DNA of 64,000 nucleotides, taken from Hamadaea sp. (lineage in GTDB: Bacteria; Actinomycetota; Actinomycetes; Mycobacteriales; Micromonosporaceae). Both the position numbers and the translations under genes were made by a program. The notes under the pieces were generated by a model that saw only the letters and a program-made list of their open reading frames with translations, did not search any database and was not told the origin of the DNA. The stretch spans positions 1 to 64,000 of the forward strand of contig NZ_JABFVK010000025.1 of NCBI RefSeq assembly GCF_013362815.1, written 5' to 3'. Below are positions 59,995-64,000 of this stretch, one piece after another; position 1 is the first letter of the stretch, and the number at the start of each line of letters is the position of its first letter.

Positions 59995-60723
59995 TTACTG
60001 GGTGAGCGGAACGTTCTCGGCGTACGCCGTGATGTCGAGCCCGGCCGGAGTCGGCGTGACCTTCTGCAGCCTCAAGTCGTAGGGCAGCTTCGGCAGCGAG
60101 AAGTCGAAGACGAGCTTGTCCATGTACGCCGCGATGAGCCCCTTGATCAGCGCGTTGACGTTGGGATCGGTCCCCTGCAGGTCGGTGACCTGCACTCGCA
60201 ACTTCGTCGGACCGGCCAGCGTCACCTTGGCCGACCCGGTCAGCGGGACGGTGAACCCGCCGAGCGTCGCCTCGCCCGCCACTTTGAGCGTGCCGTCGGG
60301 ATCGGCCGACAGCTTGAGATCCTTGAACTTGGTCTGCTTCACCACGACGTCCCACGGGACGACGGCGGTCCCCGTGACTTTGTCCGCCGTGATGGTGCCG
60401 TCGCCCGACCGCAGCGTCTCCAGCGGAGCGTTGACGCCGGACGCGGTCAGCGTGAACTTCGGCAGCGTCATGCCCTGCCCGCTCAGGTTCGGCAGCGTGA
60501 TCACGATCTGGTCGTACTTGCCGGCCACGACCTCGGTGAGGAACGGGAAACCGCCGACGTCGACGCTGGGCTCGTCGGAGCGCATGCCCCGGCGGGACAC
60601 CTCCGCGACGGTCTGCGTCTTGATCTGGTCCTCGGCGTACGCGGCGACCGCGCGATCCATCGCGAACACACCCGCCCCGAGGATGGCGACGAGAATGACC
60701 GCGGTGATCAGGAACCGGCGCAA
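59995..60723 (-). CDS. DUF2993 (LmeA-like) membrane-anchored lipid-binding protein
   Basis: A 242-residue protein. The best start is TTG at 60723 (M-RRFLITAVILVAILGAGVFAMDRAVA) with AGGGAG seven bases upstream; this gives an N-terminal anchor. The remaining part is a DUF2993 domain: FPFLTEVVAGKYDQIVITLPNLSG, GTITADKVTGTAVVPWDVVVKQ, VTPTPAGLDITAYAENVPL. In mycobacteria LmeA binds phospholipids and affects lipomannan elongation. Same strand as the membrane protein upstream, 23 bp apart. Confidence 0.9.
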   Translation of the reverse strand: MRRFLITAVILVAILGAGVFAMDRAVAAYAEDQIKTQTVAEVSRRGMRSDEPSVDVGGFPFLTEVVAGKYDQIVITLPNLSGQGMTLPKFTLTASGVNAPLETLRSGDGTITADKVTGTAVVPWDVVVKQTKFKDLKLSADPDGTLKVAGEATLGGFTVPLTGSAKVTLAGPTKLRVQVTDLQGTDPNVNALIKGLIAAYMDKLVFDFSLPKLPYDLRLQKVTPTPAGLDITAYAENVPLTQ

Positions 60724-60746
60724 CGGGTGCTCCCTGCGAGAGAGGG

Positions 60747-61712
60747 TCAGGTCAAGAAGATCGCGGAGATCGCGTACGCGACCGGGGCGGCGAGCGCGAA
60801 GCCGCCGAGTGGGCCTTGCATGTGCCGGGCGAGCCACATGGTCGGAGCGTCGCCGGCCAGTTCCCGGCCCGCCTCGGCGAACCCGACGGCCAGATCGGCG
60901 AGGACGCCGGCACCGGCCGCGGCCAGCCCGATGAAGGCGGCCTCCTTGGGCCCGAATCCCACGAGATAGCTGCCCCAGATCGTGGCGGCGACGGTGCCCG
61001 CGCAGGCCCCGACGACCACTCCCAGGGAACCGCGCGGCACCTGCGCGGCGATCCGCGGCACCGGGGCGACCGTGTCCATCAACCGGGCGACGAACAGCGC
61101 GACGCCGGTGGCGGTGAGGCAGACGACGATCGCCTGCGTCCCCTTGGGAATACGCGTCAGCACGATGAGCGTCGCGAAGCTGACCACCCCGATCACGACC
61201 AGCAAGGTCGCGCCGAGCGACTCGGTCACCCGCATCCGGGCCTCGCCGGTGATCATCTGCCCCACGAAGCCGACGACGAACCCGGCGACCGCGGCGAGCG
61301 CCAGCGGACCCAGCCCGGCCACATCGGGATAGACCGCCGCGACGTCGGCGGCGATCGCTGTCACGAGACCCGCCCCGGCCACGATCTTCATCCCCGGCGG
61401 GCGCATCGCCATCGCCCAGGCCAGCACGAACAACACCTGTACGCCGAAGATGACGACGGCATAAGAGGTACGCGCGTTGGGGCCGGACGTCTGCGCGCCG
61501 AAGATCAGGCCGACGCCGAGCATCGCCGAGAAGCCGGCGATGAAGAGGGAGAGCAGCCGGCGTACGGGGACGAACGGCGGCTCCATGTCGTCGTCGAGTT
61601 CGTCCAGGTCTTCCGGCGGCTGCTCGGGCTCACGCGGCCGGTCCTCGCGCTCACGCGACCGGTCGGCACGTGACCTGCGATCTTGTCGCTGATCTTCGGG
61701 GGCGGGGAACAC
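60747..61712 (-). CDS. Multi-pass membrane protein resembling CdsA/Rv0817c
   Basis: A 321-residue protein. A 50-residue Arg/Glu/Pro-rich cytosolic N-terminus is followed by about eight helices (LLSLFIAGFSAMLGVGLIFG, YAVVIFGVQVLFVLAWAMAM, VVGFVGQMITG, ATLLVVIGVVSFATLIVL, GVVVGACAGTVAATIWGSY, EAAFIGLAAAGAGVLADLAVG). The late GLGFAEAGRELAGDAPTMWLARHMQGPLGGFALAAPVAY segment with acidic residues resembles cytidylyltransferase-fold membrane enzymes, but the catalytic pattern is not complete. GTG start. Location next to DUF2993 and GlnR parallels Rv0817c. Confidence 0.7.
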   Translation of the reverse strand: MFPAPEDQRQDRRSRADRSREREDRPREPEQPPEDLDELDDDMEPPFVPVRRLLSLFIAGFSAMLGVGLIFGAQTSGPNARTSYAVVIFGVQVLFVLAWAMAMRPPGMKIVAGAGLVTAIAADVAAVYPDVAGLGPLALAAVAGFVVGFVGQMITGEARMRVTESLGATLLVVIGVVSFATLIVLTRIPKGTQAIVVCLTATGVALFVARLMDTVAPVPRIAAQVPRGSLGVVVGACAGTVAATIWGSYLVGFGPKEAAFIGLAAAGAGVLADLAVGFAEAGRELAGDAPTMWLARHMQGPLGGFALAAPVAYAISAIFLT

Positions 61713-61788
61713 CTGACGATCGTGCCCTGCGCCACAGCGGACCGCAACTCAGTGCCGCCCCGAGACCCGCGCGAGACCCGCTCGATGC

Positions 61789-61851
61789 CTGCAGATCACG
61801 GTTACGCATGCCTCAACCGGCCCGGGAGGCATGCACAACCGTGATCTGCAG
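61789..61851. repeat. GATC-containing palindrome upstream of the sulfur operon
   Basis: CTGCAGATCACGGTT...AACCGTGATCTGCAG with inner CGCATGCCTC/GAGGCATGC, 63 bp, in the divergent gap between the CdsA-like gene and the Cys leader. Confidence 0.88.
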
Positions 61852-61857
61852 CCGGAA

Positions 61858-61932
61858 GCCGGAGTCGGTCTGCCGCCCGAAAGCCGGAGTCGGTCTGCCG
61901 CCGGAAGGCCGGAGTCGGTCTGCTGCCGGAAA
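61858..61932 (+). repeat. Three 25-bp tandem repeats
   Basis: GCCGGAGTCGGTCTGCCGCC-GAAA type units at 61858-61882, 61883-61907 and 61908-61932, with three or four mismatches between units. Located about 55 bp upstream of the leader-peptide promoter; could be regulator sites or a slipped repeat. Confidence 0.85.
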
Positions 61933-61984
61933 CTGGGAGTCCCGGATTGTGGGCTGGTGGTTCGGCGAACCAAGACCTCCCTGG

Positions 61985-61990
61985 TAAGGT
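61985..61990 (+). promoter_or_regulatory. -10-like TAAGGT for the Cys-leader/sulfurtransferase operon
   Basis: Eight bases before the leader ATG; a weak -35 (TTCGGC at 61961-61966) lies 18 bp further upstream. Implies a leaderless transcript beginning at the leader peptide. Confidence 0.5.
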
Positions 61991-61998
61991 CGCTGGCT

Positions 61999-62076
61999 AT
62001 GGGCATCCTGCTCACTAAGAGGCGCGCGGTCGACCTGTGCCGCGTGGCCGCCTGCCTGTGTCGCCCCGTCTTCTGA
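61999..62076 (+). CDS. Cysteine-rich leader peptide of the sulfurtransferase operon
   Basis: A 25-residue ORF, MGILLTKRRAVDL-CRVAACLCRPVF, with three cysteine codons in a seven-residue window near the end (Cys14, Cys19 and Cys21). It is like the short Cys-containing leader ORFs of mycobacteria and streptomycetes that sense charged tRNA-Cys upstream of sulfur genes. It has no ribosome site but a -10 (TAAGGT) eight bases before the ATG, so it is likely leaderless, as those are. Its stop (TGA 62074-62076) lies in a 13-bp stem, so ribosome stalling would change folding of the region before the sulfurtransferase gene. Confidence 0.85.
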   Translation: MGILLTKRRAVDLCRVAACLCRPVF

Positions 62077-62142
62077 CGGCGGCGTCGGCAGTCATGCCTG
62101 CCTTCTCCTCGAGCCTGTAGAGGCTTCAGCGACGCCGCCGTC
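62075..62142 (+). promoter_or_regulatory. Attenuator-like hairpin after the leader peptide
   Basis: GACGGCGGCGTCG (62075-62087) pairs perfectly with CGACGCCGCCGTC (62130-62142) over 13 bp. An inner stem GAGCCT-GTAG-AGGCTT (62111-62126) lies in the loop. The long stem begins at the leader stop codon, so a stalled or terminating ribosome would block it. No T-run follows, so attenuation might be Rho-dependent or act on translation. Confidence 0.65.
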
Positions 62143-62252
62143 GTACGTACCCCGTTCCCTCAGGGTCGGGCGCGACGCATACGGCATCGATGAATGTAGC
62201 TGAACGCGCGAGCGCCGACTCACCCTAGCCATCCATCAAGGGAGAGCTTTCC

Positions 62253-63107
62253 ATGAGTCGCGACACCGCACTCGTCACCGCCGACTGGGCCGAGAAGAAC
62301 CTCGAGACCCCCGGCGTCGTCTTCGTCGAGGTCGACGAGGACACCACCGCCTACGACGGCGGGCACATCCCCGGCGCTGTGAAGATCGACTGGAAGACCG
62401 ATCTGCAGGACCAGGTTCGCCGGGACTTCGTGAACAAGCAGCAGTTCGAGGCGCTCCTGTCGGCCCGCGGCATCGCCAACGACGACACGGTGATCCTCTA
62501 CGGCGGCAACAACAACTGGTTCGCCGCGTACGCGTACTGGTACTTCAAGCTGTACGGGCACGGCGACGTCCGGCTGCTCGACGGTGGTCGCAAGAAGTGG
62601 GAGCTGGACGCCCGGCCCTACACCAAGGACGTCCCTAACCGTCCGGCGACCTCCTACACGGCCCAGGACCAGGACCTGTCCATCCGGGCGTTCCGCGACG
62701 ACGTCGTCAAGGCGATCGGCGTGCAGAACCTCGTCGACGTCCGCAGCCCCGACGAGTACGCCGGCCGGCTGCTGGCCCCGGCGCACCTCCCCCAGGAGCA
62801 GGCGCAGCGCGCCGGCCACGTGCCGACCGCGATCAGCGTCCCGTGGAGCAAGGCGGCCAACGAGGACGGCACGTTCAAGACCGACGACGAGCTGAAGGAG
62901 CTCTACTCGGCGGCGGGCTTGGACACGTCCAAGGAGACCATCGCGTACTGCCGCATCGGCGAGCGTTCCTCGCACACCTGGTTCGTGCTGCACGAGCTGC
63001 TCGGCGAGCCGAGCGTCAAGAACTACGACGGAAGCTGGACCGAGTACGGCTCGCTGGTGGGCGTACCCGTGACCCTGGGCGACGAGCCCGGTTCCCTGGA
63101 GGGCTGA
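62253..63107 (+). CDS. Thiosulfate sulfurtransferase (rhodanese), CysA2/SseA type
   Basis: A 284-residue two-domain rhodanese. It transfers sulfane sulfur from thiosulfate to acceptors. The inactive N-terminal domain has VFVEVDEDTTAYDGGHIPGAV. The active loop is C-R-I-G-E-R-S with the catalytic Cys233 in IAYCRIGERSSHTWFVLHELLG. Typical of actinobacterial CysA2/SseA. ATG with GGGAGAG upstream. The Cys-rich leader ORF and attenuator-like hairpin precede it, and the SseC-type gene follows after 5 bp, giving a sulfur operon like Rv0815c-Rv0814c. Confidence 0.95.
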   Translation: MSRDTALVTADWAEKNLETPGVVFVEVDEDTTAYDGGHIPGAVKIDWKTDLQDQVRRDFVNKQQFEALLSARGIANDDTVILYGGNNNWFAAYAYWYFKLYGHGDVRLLDGGRKKWELDARPYTKDVPNRPATSYTAQDQDLSIRAFRDDVVKAIGVQNLVDVRSPDEYAGRLLAPAHLPQEQAQRAGHVPTAISVPWSKAANEDGTFKTDDELKELYSAAGLDTSKETIAYCRIGERSSHTWFVLHELLGEPSVKNYDGSWTEYGSLVGVPVTLGDEPGSLEG

Positions 63108-63112
63108 TCGAC

Positions 63113-63424
63113 ATGACCGTCACGTCCTGCGCCGCCCCCGACCAGGCGGCCCCCATCCCCGCGAGCGTCGACCTCGAGAAGGAGACCGTGATCTCCGGCG
63201 TCGTCCTCGCCGCCTCCGGTGACCCGGTCGCCGGGGCCTACGTCCGGCTTCTCGACCGCACCGGTGAGTTCACCGCCGAGGTCGTGACCTCGCCGGCCGG
63301 TCGTTTCCGGTTCTTCGCCGCGCCCGGCCAGTGGACCGTCCGCGCGCTGTCGCGCTTCGGCAACGGCGGCGGCGAGGTCTCCGTCGACCGCGGCGTCAAC
63401 GAGTTCCAGGTGTCCGTCTCCTAG
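63113..63424 (+). CDS. SseC-family DUF1416 protein
   Basis: A 103-residue protein starting MTVTSCAAPDQAAPIP. The body is one beta-sandwich: EKETVISGVVLAASGDPVAGAYVRLLDRTGEFTAEVVTSPAGRFRFFAAPGQWTVRALSRFG. DUF1416/SseC proteins always accompany the rhodanese in actinobacteria (Rv0814c). Cys6 may take part in sulfur transfer. ATG lies 5 bp after the rhodanese stop. Confidence 0.93.
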   Translation: MTVTSCAAPDQAAPIPASVDLEKETVISGVVLAASGDPVAGAYVRLLDRTGEFTAEVVTSPAGRFRFFAAPGQWTVRALSRFGNGGGEVSVDRGVNEFQVSVS

Positions 63425-63487
63425 GCCCATGCTCTTACCAGACAGGGCGCGTCACCGAGAGGTGCCGCGCCCTGTCACTATTGGCCC

Positions 63488-63955
63488 ATGCGCAAGCGCA
63501 CTCTGCTCATCGCGGGGGTCGCGGCCTGGGCTCTGCTCCTGGTCGGCCTGGCCGTCTACTCCTACCACCGCGATCCGGCGACCGTGCCCGGCCAGACCAC
63601 CGTGGCCCAGGCCAAGGCCACCATGGATCAGGTCACGGGGGAGCTCACGGCCGTCTCCAGCAGTGTCAAGATCAGCGAGTACGCCGAAAGCCCGTGCGAC
63701 ATCTCGAATGCTCGGAGCGGGCGATCCGTCAAACGAGAGCTGACCTTCACGACCGCCCCCGGGGACGAGGCGACCCTGCTCCGTTCGATCGCCGCGGGAC
63801 TGCCGACGGCGTACCACGCGACCACGACGGAAAGCGACACCACGGTGACCATGTACGCCGACGCCGGCAATTTCGTCGCCGTACGCGGTCGCAAGGGCGC
63901 CGACCCCGGATCGGTCGTGGTGTCGCTGCTGTCCGGCTGCCGCGAAGGTCAGTAG
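63488..63955 (+). CDS. Membrane-anchored or exported protein of unknown function
   Basis: A 155-residue protein with one N-terminal helix (LLIAGVAAWALLLVGLAVYSY) and an outer alpha/beta domain (TTVAQAKATMDQVTGELTAV, ELTFTTAPGDEATLLRSIAAGLPTAYHATTTESDTTVTMYADAGNFVAV) with two cysteines that could form a disulfide (in SPCDIS and SGCREG). No family recognised. It lies 63 bp after the SseC-type gene. Its 3' end overlaps the convergent DsrE gene by 7 bp. Confidence 0.75.
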   Translation: MRKRTLLIAGVAAWALLLVGLAVYSYHRDPATVPGQTTVAQAKATMDQVTGELTAVSSSVKISEYAESPCDISNARSGRSVKRELTFTTAPGDEATLLRSIAAGLPTAYHATTTESDTTVTMYADAGNFVAVRGRKGADPGSVVVSLLSGCREGQ

Positions 63956-64000
63956 ACGAGCGCCTGGACTCCGTCGGCCAGGACTTCCTCGACGAACGAC
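63949..64000 (-). CDS. DsrE-family protein (partial, only the C-terminus in the window)
   Basis: Reading leftwards from the right edge, the frame gives SFVEEVLADGVQALVY then stop. This end matches actinobacterial DsrE/DsrF-like small sulfur-relay proteins that lie near rhodanese and SseC genes, as I recall them. Only 16 codons are visible, so the call rests on the C-terminal motif and the sulfur-gene context. Confidence 0.55.
   Translation of the reverse strand, partial: SFVEEVLADGVQALVY

Noticed and set aside
61831-62076. 81-codon frame including the Cys leader
   Set aside because: The upstream codons lie in the palindrome and 25-bp repeats; the -10 is placed right before the ATG at 61999.

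Overview
The window is chromosomal DNA from a high-GC actinobacterium. Supporting evidence: mycothiol synthase (MshD) beside GlnR, a stand-alone AfsR/SARP regulator, a Nur-like Fur protein, a HbhA-like/XRE/DUF2516 trio, many GTG starts, and GTGA/ATGA gene overlaps. Frequent GTACGC hexamers and the overall gene content suggest Micromonosporaceae, but that family assignment is an inference. I see no phage, insertion sequence, CRISPR array or plasmid genes. The accessory content is made of small operons and intergenic repeats.

Layout. 1-5.5 kb: translation and secretion block on the minus strand (rplJ partial with its leader, rplA, rplK, nusG, secE, rpmG, tRNA-Trp, tRNA-Met, tRNA-Thr), interrupted by a plus-strand membrane protein/GntR pair with twin operators. 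5.7-9.2 kb: cyclic-di-GMP region (membrane GGDEF/EAL enzyme, small secreted EYDWD peptide, YajQ). 9.4-21 kb: tRNA-Tyr, large SARP/NB-ARC/TPR regulator, HtpX, FUSC-like membrane protein, secreted repeat protein, EI24, AlaX, hydrolase, and the XRE/HbhA-like/DUF2516 operon. 21-30 kb: asparaginase diverging from a nitroreductase, aldose epimerase, MFS, PdxH, citrate synthase, SerC, YhgE-like membrane protein with a TetR regulator. 30-38 kb: membrane proteins including a three-gene operon, 6-phosphofructokinase, tRNA-Arg, and two genes that may belong to surface-glycan synthesis. 38.4-41.8 kb: tightly coupled operon NrtR-type NUDIX / VWA / divergent adenylosuccinate-synthetase-like / GNAT. 42-50.6 kb: MBL pseudogene, MsiK-like ATPase, glycosyltransferase, Wzm/Wzt-type polysaccharide exporter, SdaA, DUF4230 protein, twin CDP-alcohol phosphatidyltransferases. 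50.7-58.9 kb: NUDIX, class-IV aminotransferase, Nur-like Fur plus YgfZ, BKACE, small DGLHR protein, GcdH-like dehydrogenase, a membrane-anchored propeller-like protein, MshD. 59-64 kb: GlnR, LmeA-like DUF2993 protein, and a sulfur operon (Cys-rich leader peptide, attenuator-like hairpin, rhodanese, SseC/DUF1416, convergent DsrE).

The gene neighbourhood from the sulfur operon through GlnR and MshD resembles Mycobacterium tuberculosis Rv0814c-Rv0819 and the equivalent Streptomyces region. The XRE/HbhA-like/DUF2516 operon resembles Rv0474-Rv0476. These comparisons come from memory of family organisation, not from a search.

The most unusual feature is a family of GATC-containing palindromic intergenic elements, at least a dozen in 64 kb. 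They fall into recognisable subclasses: TTGATCATGAA...AGGGTTCC, GATCAGGGTT...GAATC, short CATGATC hairpins, and a composite CT-rich tandem repeat followed by a core of about 80 nt. They sit mostly between convergent genes, sometimes supply stop codons and C-termini, and two near-identical copies differ by inversion of the hairpin tip. The strongest functional candidates for an under-described system are the NrtR-NUDIX/VWA/PurA-like/GNAT operon and the c-di-GMP enzyme with its EYDWD peptide.
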